From: Antedon mediterranea
Lineage: Eukaryota > Echinodermata > Crinoidea > Comatulida > Antedonidae
Direction of reading: 5' to 3'
Assembly (NCBI RefSeq): GCF_964355755.1
Contig: NC_092675.1
Location: 20,660,912 to 20,724,911, forward strand
DNA: 64,000 nt
The first letter of the stretch is position 1, and each line of letters begins with the position of its first letter. Under the pieces are notes generated by a model that was not told the DNA's origin, did not search any database, and saw nothing but the letters and a program-made list of their open reading frames with translations. Positions 11,901 to 24,100 of this stretch are shown piece after piece. A program made the translations under genes and the position numbers.

Positions 11901-12701
11901 CATTTTACTTTTCTCTGTGTGAATCATTTTCATTATATTAATTATACAATGTATTAAATAGATTGAAAATAATTGTATTTGCTTTAATCCAGTATCAATC
12001 CCCTTTCAATCCTTTATAATACTATGAAACCAAATTAAATTATTTTCAATTTAGTACTGTAGTTGATTGCACTCTGTTAGAACACATTTATATGACATAT
12101 TATAGTCCAATAAATCCATAGGCAAATTACTGAAAAATGACAATGCTGTGGGTAACATTGGCTGGATCTCAATGGAGATACAAAATAAAATAAGCAAAAA
12201 GCTAAATCAAAACGATAAGTAAAACAGGCAGAAGAATTTTCAGAGCTTTCTTAGTGCAAGTGTATAGTGAAATAATATCTCTATGACTATAAATATATAG
12301 GGGGTTTGTGCAGAATCTGTCGCTAGGCTATTCTCCTGGTATTAACTGGGATTATTATTATCATTTAGAGAAAGATTGCCTGTTATTGAAAATGCGAGCT
12401 TTGAAGTCTGGGATAGATCTTGAACCTGACCACTTCTACAGTGGTGATAGTTAAGGTAATTTGCATAATGTCAGTTTTAGGTGTTATACAGTATATATTT
12501 TAGTAATTTATTGATAAAGAATGTAATGTACAATAGTCTCCATTTTTCGTATATAATTATGATATAATTTGTTTTCTTGTTATTAATTAATGGATTAAAT
12601 TTATTGATTTATTTTTGACGTTTCAATGATGATTGTAATTTTATGTATCGACAGACAATTTGAAGAAGTCTCTCTCTCATGCAAGTACCTACCTATATTG
12701 A
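5967..12701 (+). CDS. Uncharacterised GNAT-fold acetyltransferase-like protein with C-terminal coiled coil
   Basis: Exons 5967-6206, 6375-6510, 6667-6955, 7371-7535, 8529-8616, 9333-9516 and 10075-10305 join in frame. A last exon, 12655-12701, is likely and would give about 459 residues. Residues 1-130 are a leading region of unknown fold. About 130-245 is acidic and disordered (EEEDEEDSSS). The GNAT-like part follows: a VACATWKK strand, then V-R-K-K-C-R296-K-C-G299-I-G301-K-Y-L-I, which fits the R/Q-x-x-G-x-G/A acetyl-CoA loop, then VVYADPGAVDFFKSFGF (about 321-337), the usual C-terminal GNAT strand and helix. Exon 7 is a coiled coil. The catalytic activity and substrate are unknown, and I do not recognise the orthologue. 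The last exon is uncertain because a GTACCT at 12685 could splice further. The frame and GT-AG sites of exons 1-7 are well supported. Confidence 0.7.
7715..7917 (+). mobile_element. Non-LTR retrotransposon 3' end fragment
   Basis: In intron 4 of the GNAT-like gene one frame reads FNYRASTLWNNLPVHIRKK and then TFSQVEIKNLV plus stop. This matches the conserved C-terminal tail of CR1/L2-type reverse transcriptases (x-W-N-x-L-P). A short 3' UTR follows and ends in AATAAATAATAAAAG. Only the last ~30 codons remain. Confidence 0.55.
7920..8060 (-). repeat. Dispersed repeat family B, inverted copy
   Basis: Read on the minus strand it shares TTTTTTTTTCGA, CAATTTTTGGT-like, GATAACTATTAT-like and AAAATAACC words with 58134-58400, and carries the GACTTCCAGTCAA core also present at 33188-33350. 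The neighbouring 8060-8528 is intron with no further gene signal apart from scattered CpG and TGCAT words. Confidence 0.5.
8727..9200. repeat. 21-bp minisatellite in intron 5
   Basis: About 22 copies of a unit near CACATGCTTGACCCAGGGGAG. Because 21 is a multiple of three, long frames stay open on both strands: a heptapeptide such as MLDPGEH on plus, and a 192-codon frame on minus. These are by-products of the repeat. The array lies wholly between two good splice sites (8617 and 9332), so it is intronic. GC content is far above its surroundings. Confidence 0.9.
9955..10026. mobile_element. MITE half copy 3
   Basis: One arm only: GTGCCCAAATATGGTAGTG to GTGTAGACAGAGC. It ends 48 bp before exon 7 of the GNAT-like gene. 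Confidence 0.6.
10346..11300. repeat. 38-bp minisatellite in intron 7
   Basis: About 25 copies of a 38-bp unit, beginning TCTAGAGTTCAACTACTGCC and continuing with TAGACAACCACCCCTATG. Few variants occur (TAGA/TAAA, GAGTT/GATTT), and blocks of identical variants alternate, which points to recent expansion of multi-unit blocks. Its GACAACCACCCC core resembles the foldback family at 40-46 kb. It starts 40 bp after exon 7. Confidence 0.9.
11320..11935 (-). mobile_element. Antisense non-LTR retrotransposon 3' fragment
   Basis: On the minus strand a frame reads SLFPTRVTNKPCRYSVFYVG and then PKLWSVIS, stop, ELKRK. The RYSVFYVGPKLW stretch is the conserved G-P-K-L-W-x-x-(L-P) tail motif of CR1/L2-type reverse transcriptases. 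A stop codon interrupts it, so it is dead. The AT-rich 11320-11760 would be its 3' UTR. It sits in intron 7 of the GNAT-like gene in the opposite direction. Confidence 0.5.
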
Positions 12702-13313
12702 TAATTTATAAGGTAATTTTGAGTACCAAAACAGATAAGAAACCCAAGAAGAAGGTAACACTATAGTCCATCACACATATTAAGGTATTGTTCCTTATAC
12801 TAGAAATTTGATTTAAGTCAAAAATCATCTTACTTGAATAATATGTGAATCATCTTTGTGTTATGCATACAAGGAAAGTCACTTCAATGGCGGAAAGGGT
12901 TATAATTGTTCAGCAGTGGCCAAATCCAGGTGCCCCGGACCTTACGGAGCCCCCCCTGAACAAGAACAAGATAAAAAACAGGCATTAACATACGTCGGAA
13001 ATGATTAGAAAACCCAAGGACCAACGTTGGAGGGCCACTAAGGGTCATTAAACCAGCGGCTGCAGCGTTATGCCAAAACTGAAAAAGTGGTGATTGTACC
13101 AAATGATGATGCACTTTCCCATGCAGTTTTTACCATGTTCTATGATACAGAGAAATGTTATTTTTACCAATGACCATAATTATAACTATATATTTTTTTT
13201 AATGATATGTATATTTATTGTGTTGATGTGTATAATGTTTTCGATTCATTTGATTAGTTTTTGTTATATTAGATGCTTCGGGAAAATGACACATATTGCT
13301 GTACAGTTCTTTC

Positions 13314-13319
13314 AATAAA
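13314..13319 (+). other. Possible poly(A) signal of the GNAT-like gene
   Basis: AATAAA lies about 610 bp after the proposed stop at 12699-12701. The stretch 12702-13313 would be 3' UTR; it includes a GC-richer piece at 12890-13060 of unknown nature. Confidence 0.3.
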
Positions 13320-13414
13320 TTCTTGCAATAATGTTAAGTTTCTACTGGTCGGGTTTAATAACTTTATTTAATAGCTTATTTTTTATGGGGGCACTTGCTC
13401 ATATGAATCATGGA

Positions 13415-13889
13415 TCGCCTTAATAATAAACTATTTCGTTGGTGACTCCACAAAAGTCGGATAAAAGTACACATATTAATCATTTTTATCCTAGTGATGT
13501 TATTAAACAAGTTGATTCTATTGCATGTTAGGTTTCAGGATGTCTTGTTTCTTATCTAAACTGAACAATCGCCTTAATAATAAACTATTTCGTTGGTGAC
13601 TCCACAAAAGTCGGATAAAAGTACACATATTAATCATTTTTATCCTAGTGATGTTATTAAACAAGTTGATTCTATTGCATGCTAGGTTACGTGATGTCTT
13701 GTTTCTTATCTAAACTGAACAATCGCCTTAATAATAAACTATTTCGTTGGTGACTCCACAAGAGTCGGATACATAAAAGTACACATATTAATCATGTGTA
13801 TCTAAATACACCTAGTGATGTTATTGTACAAGTTGATTCTATTGCATGCTAGGTTTTGTGATGACTTGTTTCTTATCTAAACTGAACAA
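13415..13889 (+). repeat. 154-bp unit in three tandem copies
   Basis: Copies begin TCGCCTTAATAATAAACTAT at 13415, 13569 and 13723 and end CTTATCTAAACTGAACAA. Copies 1 and 2 are almost identical. Copy 3 has a small insertion (ACATAAAAG and CTAAATACAC) and ends at the right junction. No reading frame runs through them. Confidence 0.85.
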
Positions 13890-16046
13890 TAAATTATCTC
13901 TGTTTTCTAAGTAGATTGAAATAGAACTTCATTGAAACTCTTTGATTCAAATTCTATTAAAAAAAGTGCTGTTGACTCGCAGGCATGTCACCATAAGTAC
14001 GATGCTTAATTGTGTTTGATTACACTGCTTAAACAAAGACAAAAACAAGTCATTAGTCTAGACGTTAAACCATTGGAATGCTGAATTCAATTGAATGTTC
14101 AGTGGTTGACATTCTTGCTGTAATAGTAAAATAAACTTCATGGTTTTTTTCTGCAATTTCGTAAATTCAATGATACATACTTTTGCGTCAATATGAAAGA
14201 GTACATTATAGCTTATATTTTACTCCCAAGATCTCTCTGCAATTCCTAATCTTGCTCTTTGTATTTCAAATAAAATGTTTAAATATTTATAGGATCAGAC
14301 TGCGATCTCACTAAAGATTATCCCCATCGTCATCTGCGGCTTTTGATAAAAAGTGCATTTATCTACATAGGTTTGTCACAATAAAAAATTACCATAAATC
14401 AAGTGGTATTATGAATGAAGAAAAAAAACAGAATAAGTATTAATCAAAGCACAAGTTAAACAACTGACAAACGTGTAATTTATTGCGTCAAATGCTTTTC
14501 ATTGCGATACGCTTTAAAATATCACAAATTGATGCTTTTTGTATATACATATGTTTAATGTATAGTTTTGATCCAACTTTACTTTTAAAGAAATCCAGAT
14601 GATGACATGATAAATTTCAAAATGTTGATATTAGGCAAAATAAAAAGTTATTAGTTCTCAAAAAGAATTAGGAGCTTTTGGACCTCAAAAAGTTTGCTTT
14701 TAGGGAGAATTGAAAAATCGAAGCGATCGAATTGTCGCTTGTGATTGATCAATTCACTTACGTTTGATCATATTCTCTTACACTTTTTGCTTACGTTCTT
14801 GCGTTGCGTCCTAGTGGGAACCAAGCATTATACACAACTATATTTTGTTACGTAGTCTTGTACTGTGTATTTCCATTTTTTATTTTTTATTTCAGATATT
14901 TTTGTTTCTTGTTGGTTGAGTCTGTTTTTTAGTTGTTCCATTGTTGTCCTGCTGGTATCTTTAATTTTTTTATTATTTTTCATATTGTTGTGAATTGTAT
15001 TTGTATGGTTTTTAAATATATAATAAAAATATAATATAAATACTGTGAATTTATGAGCATATGCCAACAATGTAAAGGTGTAGTTTCAATAAATTATTTA
15101 CAGAGTTTGATTGAATTGTATTTTTAAATATGTTTAAATTTTTAATAAAAACATTGTGTCAAAAATGCCAGTCGAGAAAATGCTGGTTATGTGTGTTAAA
15201 TGATTCGTGAAAATGTTAATTCTGTAGATTAATTTACTAGTTTTTGTCACTTCGCAATAAAGAAACAGAGTGAAGATAATCTTTTTAATCTTGTTAAATG
15301 TCTGGTAAATATACAATGCTTATTTTATTTATTTTTAAAGCAATACAGTATTTTTTTTCTTGTTTTGTAAAAAACTTGGTACACTGTTTGAAGATATAGT
15401 AAGGATTGTCTCCTGGTGTGCAGCTGATCTGGGTAGGTGCTGCACTGCTGGTTGCCGTGTACCTCCATGGTAGGTACGTAGAGAGCCAATCCGAATTTCC
15501 TAGGTTTCCAGTTAGGCTTGAGGACGATAATAAATATCTATAACTTATTTTATATTTTTTTATATATTTGTTAAACTTCAATTTGTGAATACAGAAATTG
15601 AAATACAGAATTTAAAATACAATCAATGTTGATTATGTTTTCCTTTTAACTTCAAATAAGACTCAGAAAAGTAGTTTTTTATATTTTTTAGTCTGAAATG
15701 CTAACACAATAATATTATAAAAAATAATCTTAAAAACAAAATATCTCATTATTTTGATTATGGAAAATATGTATGGTTACCAAGAAAATTAATTTTGAGT
15801 TTGAATAATTTGGTTAGCATGTGCCTGGAAGCCTTAATTTGTTATACAATACGTCATCAAATTGAAAAGTAATAATAGATGAATTTTCAGCCCTATCCCT
15901 TAGTGTGCTCTGAATTTGTAAAAGAAGTTCAGTTGTCAAAGTAGAATATAGAAAAAAAAACTGTATTGCACTTTGTTTTACAAAAAGGGTTTCCCCTTTT
16001 GGGTATCAAAAGAAAGGGCTTCTACTGTATTATTTAACTTTGTAAA
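13890..16046. other. AT-rich intergenic stretch with one possible coding remnant
   Basis: No gene is supportable. A GC-richer island at about 15390-15535, read on minus, gives two overlapping open frames. One reads KPRKFGLALYVPTMEVHGNQ and runs to a stop near 15320. It could be a decayed exon or transposon piece. A degenerate relative of the downstream 61-bp repeat unit (GTATCAAAAGAAAGGGCTTC) lies at about 16004-16023. Confidence 0.3.
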
Positions 16047-16203
16047 GTTCTGTCTACATTATCAAACTTTATGTGACAAGAAAATATGATGTGCTCATAT
16101 ATAGACATGATAATGTCATATCACTACCATATTTAGGCATAACACTACCATATTTGAGCACATCACACTTTTTTTAAAACTAGTTTGAAAGTGTAAACAG
16201 AGC
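16047..16203. mobile_element. MITE copy 4 at the edge of the 61-bp array
   Basis: Ends GTTCTGTCTACATTATC and GTGTAAACAGAGC, with both inner GTGATGTG-type and GAGCACATCACAC arms. It sits between one degenerate array-like unit (about 15985-16035) and the main array, which starts at its right border (TAGTTCCAATGG). Confidence 0.7.
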
Positions 16204-19200
16204 TTTAGTTCCAATGGAAACTGTCTCTTTAATAGGTGTCCCAAAGGAGAGGTTCTACTGTATTTCCCCATGTTAGTTCCATGGTCCCTTTAATAGGTGT
16301 CCCAAAGGAGAGGTTCTACTGTATTTCCTCTTGTTAGTTCCATGGTCCCTTTAATTGGTGTCCTAAAGGAGAGGTTCTACTGTATTTCCCCTTGTTAGTT
16401 CCATGGTCCCTTTAATTGGTGTCCCAAAGGAGAGGTTCTACTGTATTTCCCCTTGTTAGTTCCATGGTCCCTTTAATAGGTGTCCCAAAGGAGAGGTTCT
16501 ACTGTATTTCCCCATGTTAGTTCCATGGTCCCTTTAATAGGTGTCCCAAAGGAGAGGTTCTACTGTATTTCCCCCTGTTAGTTCCATGGTCCCTTTAATT
16601 GGTGTCCCAAAGGAGAGGTTCTACTGTATTTCCCCTTGTTAGTTCCATGGTCCCTTTAATAGGTGTCCCAAAGGAGAGGTTCTACTGTATTTCCCCATGT
16701 TAGTTCCATCGTCCCTTTAATAGGTGTCCCAAAGGAGAGGTTCTACTGTATTTCCCCATGTTAGTTCCATGGTCCCTTTAATAGGTGTCCCAAAGGAGAG
16801 GTTCTACTGTATTTCCCCATGTTAGTTCCATGGTCCCTTTAATAGGTGTCCCAAAGGAGAGGTTCTACTGTATTTCCCCTTGTTAGTTCCATGGTCCCTT
16901 TAATAGGTGTCCCAAAGGAGAGGTTCTACTGTATTTCCCCATGTTAGTTCCATGGTCCCTTTAATAGGTGTCCCAAAGGAGAGGTTCTACTGTATTTCCC
17001 CTTGTTAGTTCCATGGTCCCTTTAATAGGTATCCCAAAGGAGAGGTTCTACTGTATTTCCCCATGTTAGTTCCATGGTCCCTTTAATAGGTGTCCCAAAG
17101 GAGAGGTTCTACTGTATTTCCCCTTGTTAGTTCCATGGTCCCTTTAATTGGTGTCCGAAAGGAGAGGTTCTACTGTATTTCCCCTCGTTAGTTCCATGGT
17201 CCCTTTAATTGGTATCCCAAAGGAGAGGTTCTACTGTATTTCCTCATGTTAGTTCCATGGTCCCTTTAATTGGTATCCCAAAGGAGAGGTTCTACTGTAT
17301 TTCCCCCTGTTAGTTCCATGGTCCCTTTAATTGGTGTCCCAAAGGAGAGGTTCTACTCTATTTCCCCTTGTTAGTTCCATGGTCCTTTTAATTGGTATCC
17401 CAAAGGAGAGGTTCTACTGTATTTCCCCATGTTAGTTCCATGGTCCCTTTAATAGGTATCCCAAAGGAGAGGTTCTACTGTATTTCCCCATGTTAGTTCC
17501 ATGGTCCCTTTAATAGGTATCCCAAAGGAGAGGTTCTACTGTATTTCCCCTCGTTAGTTCCATAGGAAACTGTCCCTTTAATAGGTGTCCCAAAGGAGAG
17601 GTTCTACTGTATTTTCCCTTGTTAGTTCCATAGGAAACTGTCCCTTTAATAGGTGTCCCAAAGGAAAGGTTCTACTGTATTTCCCCTCGTTAGTTCCATG
17701 GGAAACTGTCCCTTTAATAGGTGTCCCAAAAGAGAGGTTCTACTCTATTTCCCCTTGTTAGTTCCATAGGAAACTGTCCCTTTAATAGGTGTCCCAAAGG
17801 AGAGGTTCTACTGTATTTCCCCTCGTTAGTTCCATGGGAAACTGTCCCTTTAATAGGTGTCCCAAAGGAGAGGTTCTACTGTATTTCCCCTCGTTAGTTC
17901 CATGGGAAACTGTCCCTTTAATAGGTGTCCCAAAGGAGAGGTTCTACTGTATTTCCCCTCGTTAGTTCCATGGGAAACTGTCCCTTTAATAGGTGTCCCA
18001 AAGGAGAGGTTCTACTGTATTTCCCCTCGTTAGTTCCATGGGAAACTGTCCCTTTAATAGGTGTCCCAAAGGAGAGGTTCTACTGTATTTCCCCTAATTA
18101 GTTCCATGGGAAACTGTCCCTTTAATAGGTGTCCCAAAGGAGAGGTTCTACTGTATTTCCCCTTGTTAGTTCCATGGTCCCTTTAATAGGTGTCCCAAAG
18201 GAGAGGTTCTACTGTATTTCCCCTTGTTAGTTCCATGGTCCCTTTAATAGGTGTCCCAAAGGAGAGGTTCTACTGTATTTCCCCTCGTTAGTTCCATGGG
18301 AAACTGTCCCTTTAATAGGTGTCCCAAAGGAGAGGTTCTACTCTATTTCCCCTCGTTAGTTCCATGGTCCCTTTAATAGGTGTCCCAAAGGAGAGGTTCT
18401 ACTGTATTTCCCCTCGTTAGTTCCATGGGAAACTGTCCCTTTAATAGGTGTCCCAAAGGAGAGGTTCTACTGTATTTCCCCTCGTTAGTTCCATGGGAAA
18501 CTGTCCCTTTAATAGGTGTCCCAAAGGAGAGGTTCTACTCTATTTCCCCTTGTTAGTTCCATGGTCCCTTTAATTGGTGTCCCAAATGAGAGGTTCTACT
18601 GTATTTCCCCTTGTTAGTTCCATGGTCCCTTTAATAGGTGTCCCAAAGGAGAGGTTCTACTGTATTTCCCCTTGTTAGTTCCATGGTCCCTTTAATTGGT
18701 GTCCCAAAGGAGAGGTTCTACTGTATTTCCCCTTGTTAGTTCCATGGTCCCTTTAATAGGTGTCCCAAAGGAGAGGTTCTACTGTATTTCCCCTTGTTAG
18801 TTCAATGGTCCCTTTAATAGGTGTCCCAAAGGAGAGGTTCTACTGTATTTCCCCTTGTTTGTTCAATGGTCCCTTTAATAGGTGTCCCAAAGGAGAGGTT
18901 CTACTGTATTTCCCCTTGTTAGTTCCATGGTCCCTTTAATTGGTGTCCTAAAGGAGAGGTTCTACTGTATTTCCCCTTGTTAGTTCCATGGTCCCTTTAA
19001 TAGGTGTCCCAAAGGAGAGGTTCTACTGCATTTCCCCTTGTTAGTTCCATGGTCCCTTTAATTGGTATCCCAAAGGAGAGGTTCTACTGCATTTCCCCTT
19101 GTTAGTTCCATGGTCCCTTTAATTGGTGTCCTAAAGGAGAGGTTCTACTGTATTTCCCCATGTTACTTCCATGGTCCCTTTAATTGGTGTCCCAAAGGAG

Positions 19201-20070
19201 AGGTTCTACTGTATTTCCCCTCGTTACTTCCATGGTCCCTTTAATAGGTGTCCCAAAGGAGAGGTTCTACTCTATTTCCCCTCGTTAGTTCCATGGTCCG
19301 TTTAATAGGTGTCCCAAAGGAGAGGTTCTACTGTATTTCCCCTTGTTAGTTCCATGGTCCCTTTAATAGGTATCCCAAAGGAGAGGTTCTACTGCATTTC
19401 CCCTTGTTAGTTCCATGGTCCCTTTAATAGGTGTCCCAAAGGAGAGGTTCTACTGTATTTCCCCATGTTAGTTCCATGGTCCCTTTAATTGGTGTCCTAA
19501 AGGAGAGGTTCTACTGTATTTCCCCTTGTTAGTTCCATGGTCCCTTTAATAGGTATCCCAAAGGAGAGGTTCTACTGCATTTCCCCTTGTTAGTTCCATG
19601 GTCCCTTTAATTGGTGTCCTAAAGGAGAGGTTCTACTGTATTTCCCCATGTTACTTCCATGGTTCCTTTAATTGGTGTCCCAAAGGAGAGGTTCTACTGT
19701 ATTTCCCCTCGTTACTTCCATGGTCCCTTTAATAGGTGTCCCAAAGGAGAGGTTCTACTCTCTTTCCCCTCGTTAATTCCATGGTCCCTTTAATAGGTGT
19801 CCCAAAGGAGAGGTTCTACTGTATTTCCCCTTGTTAGTTCCATGGTCCCTTTAATAGGTATCCCAAAGGAGAGGTTCTACTGCATTTCCCCTTGTTAGTT
19901 CCATGGTCCCTTTAATTGGTGTCCTAAAGGAGAGGTTCTACTCTATTTCCCCATGTTACTTCCATGGTCCCTTTAATTGGTGTCCCAAAGGAGAGGTTCT
20001 ACTGTATTTCCCCTCGTTAGTTCCATGGTCCCTTTAATTGGTGTCCCAAAGGAGAGGTTCTACTCTATTT
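16204..20070. repeat. 3.9-kb tandem array, 61-bp unit with 68-bp variant
   Basis: About 62 copies of a unit TCCCTTTAATAGGTGTCCCA followed by AAGGAGAGGTTCTACTGTAT and TTCCCCxTGTTAGTTCCATGG. Most copies are 61 bp. A longer 68-bp form has GAAACTG inserted before TCCC. It occurs at the extreme left copy and in a block around 17.56-18.53 kb, where both forms alternate. Other diagnostic variants (GTATCC, CTCTATT, TTACTTCC, TGCATT) recur in order near 19.06-20.0 kb, showing duplication of multi-unit blocks. The period is not a multiple of three, so no long frame exists. Divergence is low. Confidence 0.95.
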
Positions 20071-20299
20071 GGGAATTAAAAAACCTACCATATTTGTAGT
20101 TTCTATTTGATACTATTCTCTAATCGTGAGCTTCATTGCCATATTAATTTGACAGCATTTATTAGGCCAAGTAGAATTAATTATTTGTTTCACGTCTTCA
20201 ATTACAATTTAATATTCAGGTAAGGGGTTTAGATTAATTACTATTTCAATTTAATGAGGATGGAGGATATTAGAAAATAAATATTAATTCATTTGGCGG

Positions 20300-21135
20300 A
20301 CATTCATAGTCAACTGTGAATAATGTTAAAGTTGATATTATTAAAGAATCATGGTCATTGTTGCAAATGAAACATTTTTTAATTGTGTATATATTCCACA
20401 AATTTTCAATTCTTCATGTCCACATAATACGTATGTCTTGCAATGGATGCGAATTACACGGTATAAAATTAAATAACTTTAGTTACGCGGATGATATGGT
20501 ACTTATTGCACCATCTGCCTCCGCCTTACAACATCTAATTCATATGTGTGAAAAATTCTCACTAACGCATGATATATTGTATAACAAGAGCAAATCTGTA
20601 TGTATGTTATTCTGTCCTACAGTCAGGAAATTGTCAAAGCTTCCCACTTTAAACTTATTTGAGTCGGAACTTGCCTTTGTTAGAGTTTTTAATTACTTGG
20701 GTCACACTTTGACACCCGATTTGAAAGATTATCCGGATATCAAACGACAGTACAGGTCATTGTGTATTAGATACACTATGTAGAACTTTCTCAAAATGCT
20801 CTAAAAACATAAAGTGTTTTTTGTTTAAAACATATTGTAATAACTTATACTGTGCTTCTCTGTGGGCAAATTTTAATGTAAAATCTATGGAAGCACTAAA
20901 GGTGTGCTTCAACAATGCCTTACGCCTGCTCCTTAATAAACCTAGGTCATGCAGTGCCAGCACCATGTTAGTAGAAAACCACATCTGGATGAAGCTACTG
21001 TTGTGACTATGTGGCGTTTTTTTGTTTTGTTTGGTTTTTTAAAATATATTTATATATTTGTTTCCTTTGTTCTTGAGCTATGGAGAATTAATTTTTTTTT
21101 TCCGAAATAAAAGATGAATGAATGAATTATGTGGG
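20300..21135 (+). pseudogene. Broken non-LTR retrotransposon reverse transcriptase, 3' part
   Basis: The first frame (20316-20770) carries the reverse transcriptase catalytic box in FSYADDMVLIAPSASALQHL and then VFNYLGHTLT. At about 20755-20780 the frame shifts, and the second frame reads FKTYCNNLYCASLWANFN, NNALRLLLNKPRSCSAS and a stop at 21004. These blocks in this order are typical of CR1/L2/Rex-like non-LTR elements. The 3' end carries CCGAAATAAAAGATGAATGA followed by more ATGA copies, the short tail repeat such elements end in. The 5' half, including the endonuclease, is missing. It cannot make an active protein. Confidence 0.8.
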
Positions 21136-24100
21136 CATGAAGAATTGAAAATATGAACAATGAATTGCAACATTTTTTACAAAAATAAAACAAAATGTTG
21201 GCACAGTAGCCAAAGGTGGATTTAGTTCATAACACCTGGACAGATCCACCATGCAGATTAAGCTGCATTACAAATTACAAGAGGTTTTGCATACAGTATT
21301 CTCCCACTCAAGTTACATAACTACAAAATAGTAAAAAACTAATTTTTTTTTTCTGTATTTAAATTTAAAACTATGAATAGAAGGTAATTAATTGAGAAAA
21401 TTTGGAAAATAAGTCTTTTGTTGAGGTTGTGGTACAATGTTTTTTCTTTACCTGGTGTGTTGAGTGTTTCTCATTGTCATAGCTTATTTAATGTCTCTTG
21501 CTAATCAATGGTCAATTGCTCCGATTAGTGTGAGATCAGGATTTGTAAAAGAAGCTAAGTTGTCAAAGAGACTCTCAATTTACATACGTCATTGACTGCT
21601 ATTTCTTTCTTTTCCTTAATACCAAGACTTTTCCAGCTTTCACTTCACAATCATACTGTACATGATATCTGATGATGTACTTCACTGAATAAATTAAATT
21701 TTTCGTTCAAGATAGGGCTAGATTTTATTGGAAATGCCACCCATGTTTTTAAAACTGAAAATGTTCCAATAGATTCAGACGTCAACTTTTCAATGTGTTC
21801 TTTATTCGGAGTTTCCCTATCTGGAATTTGTGTATCTTCTGGTTTATTAACTAATATGTGTCTTGATATGTGTTAAGCCACTATAGTATAAAATGTAAAT
21901 AACAAAAGGATGTTCCAAATACATGTTAGTATCTATCTACAAATGTATTCATTTTATTCTTCTAAAACAATATTTTCAAACAAATATATTACCAGATAAT
22001 ACAATCTGATCCTACAGACATAGAGCAGGAAAGATAAATGTAACATATTAATTATGATTACAATTGTAAAGGTTAAATTGCATGATAATGCAAATAACAA
22101 TTAAAAACAATTTGATATTGCGCTTAAATAATGGTATATACTACAAAAAAATGGCATACTAAAATTTTACAAAGATGTCAAACAGTGGTGGTTCTCAGAG
22201 GGGTGGGTTCAGTGGGAAACGGAATCAAAAATGCAAAAAAGTCTGGCTAGAATAGCTTCATAGACGAGTGTATAGTTTTCAACCAAAAAAGTTTTATGTA
22301 CTTTGATGTTATTTTCAAATTCTCAGCCAGTCTGATGACCGTGTCTTTATAAGCGTACAAAACATTTTAGTATGGGCACCATGTTGTACAGCTACGTTGA
22401 CACTGGGCCCAAATTTGGTAAGTTTACCGGAGAAAACCCTGGGCTATGTTATGCTTTTCAGGCTTTGCGGTTACACATGTACGTTTGTACACAATCCCAA
22501 ATGAGTTATTGAGAAAGGCTTTATACTTAAAAACTACAATACCATTTTTGATGGAGCCAATGGACCAGAATTTTGGCTTAGTGTGAATGTAGAAGCTGTA
22601 GTCTCTCTTCGAAATATCTCCACACCACCACTACTGTACATATAACTGATGGGGGGTGTTTTACAGTTTTGATCTTGAAAACTGAAAAGCCAATACCAGC
22701 AATGGATAGACAAAATGATATCCAACTACTGTGGTGTGAACGCCAACCCAACTGAATGGATATTTCACTGTTTAAATAACTGTTACATCATCTCACACCT
22801 TTTTTTAAATACATGTTTGCCTACATAATTTTACATATTGCATCTCAATAGTATAAAACATTTCTTAAATCTTTGAAATTAAATTATATATTTTAGTTAC
22901 CACATAATTAATGATGCACTGTATCTCCTTTCAAAAAGAAATAAATGTATGTATATATATATATGAATGATGTGAGGGATGGTTATTTAAGAATTTGGCC
23001 TTGTTTGTAAATCAACTTTTTTTTAATCTATGTTTTGTTGTACTTTGACAAATGTATTTTCTAATACAGTAAAATTCCTATTATGGATAGGTTTTCCCCT
23101 TCCCAAAAGAATGCTTATTTAATATTATTTTTTGTTAAATGCATTTATCAATATTTGTCTTACATTTATGGAGTAACAGTGCATCTTTAATACAAATAAA
23201 GGTAACAAATTCTCAAACCTTATTTAACGTGATACCTGATTTCTTGAAATTGATTTTATAACTTTTAAAAAGATTAAATTATTTTAAAAATTACATGCTG
23301 CTTCATAAAAAAAAAATAATTTGCTTATAAATGCTTAAAAATTAAGTATATACTGAGTTAATTTAAAAAATAAACAAATAGTTTTGTTTAATATAGATGT
23401 CTTTATGCATTTGAAATATACTGCTTAAAATTAATAGAAGTTACCCTCATAATTCTATTAAAATACTGTGATGGTTGTTATATAAAAATGACTATTAAAC
23501 TATAATGCAGTGGTAATTTTAAATATTAGAAAATCTGAATTAAAAAAATGTCGAACATGAGTGTCCTGTTTTATATGCAGGTACTCGGCTATTAAACCAT
23601 GGGCTTTCATGGTATGATCAATTATATAGAGACTCAACAGTTAAGCAATGAAAAATTGATAAAATATTTTTAACATATTTGAAATTATAATCTTGGGTTA
23701 GATTATAGAGGTTTAAGACCTTTTGTCAAATGACTATGTTTTTACGGAGATAATGTGTCATTAGTAGGCCAATTAAAATATTTAATTGCTGGTGTTTTTG
23801 TAGCTTATAACAGAGATATTATAGTGAACCACTATAATATCTTCTATGCTTATAATAATACCTGCCTACTTAAAGTAGCATTTTTTATTTGAATGTAATC
23901 CTTAATCCAAATTGACACTAAAAATGTATGACCTATTAGAAGTAGCAAATGATCAGCACAACAACTTGTCATTTTTATAAATAAAGATGAGTCTAATTAA
24001 TTTGAACTGGAAAAAATGCTATTTATGTTACAGTATTTTGAAATCTTGTAAGCTTAACGATGTTTATAAAACCTGTTAATACATAAATATTTAAACATAT

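Noticed and set aside
10346-20070. CRISPR-like direct repeats
   Set aside because: The 38-bp and 61-bp repeats are contiguous without unique spacers and lie in eukaryotic intronic or intergenic DNA.
22534-22725. 63-codon minus ORF in GC-richer island
   Set aside because: No recognised domain, no splice context and no neighbours; probably a repeat remnant.
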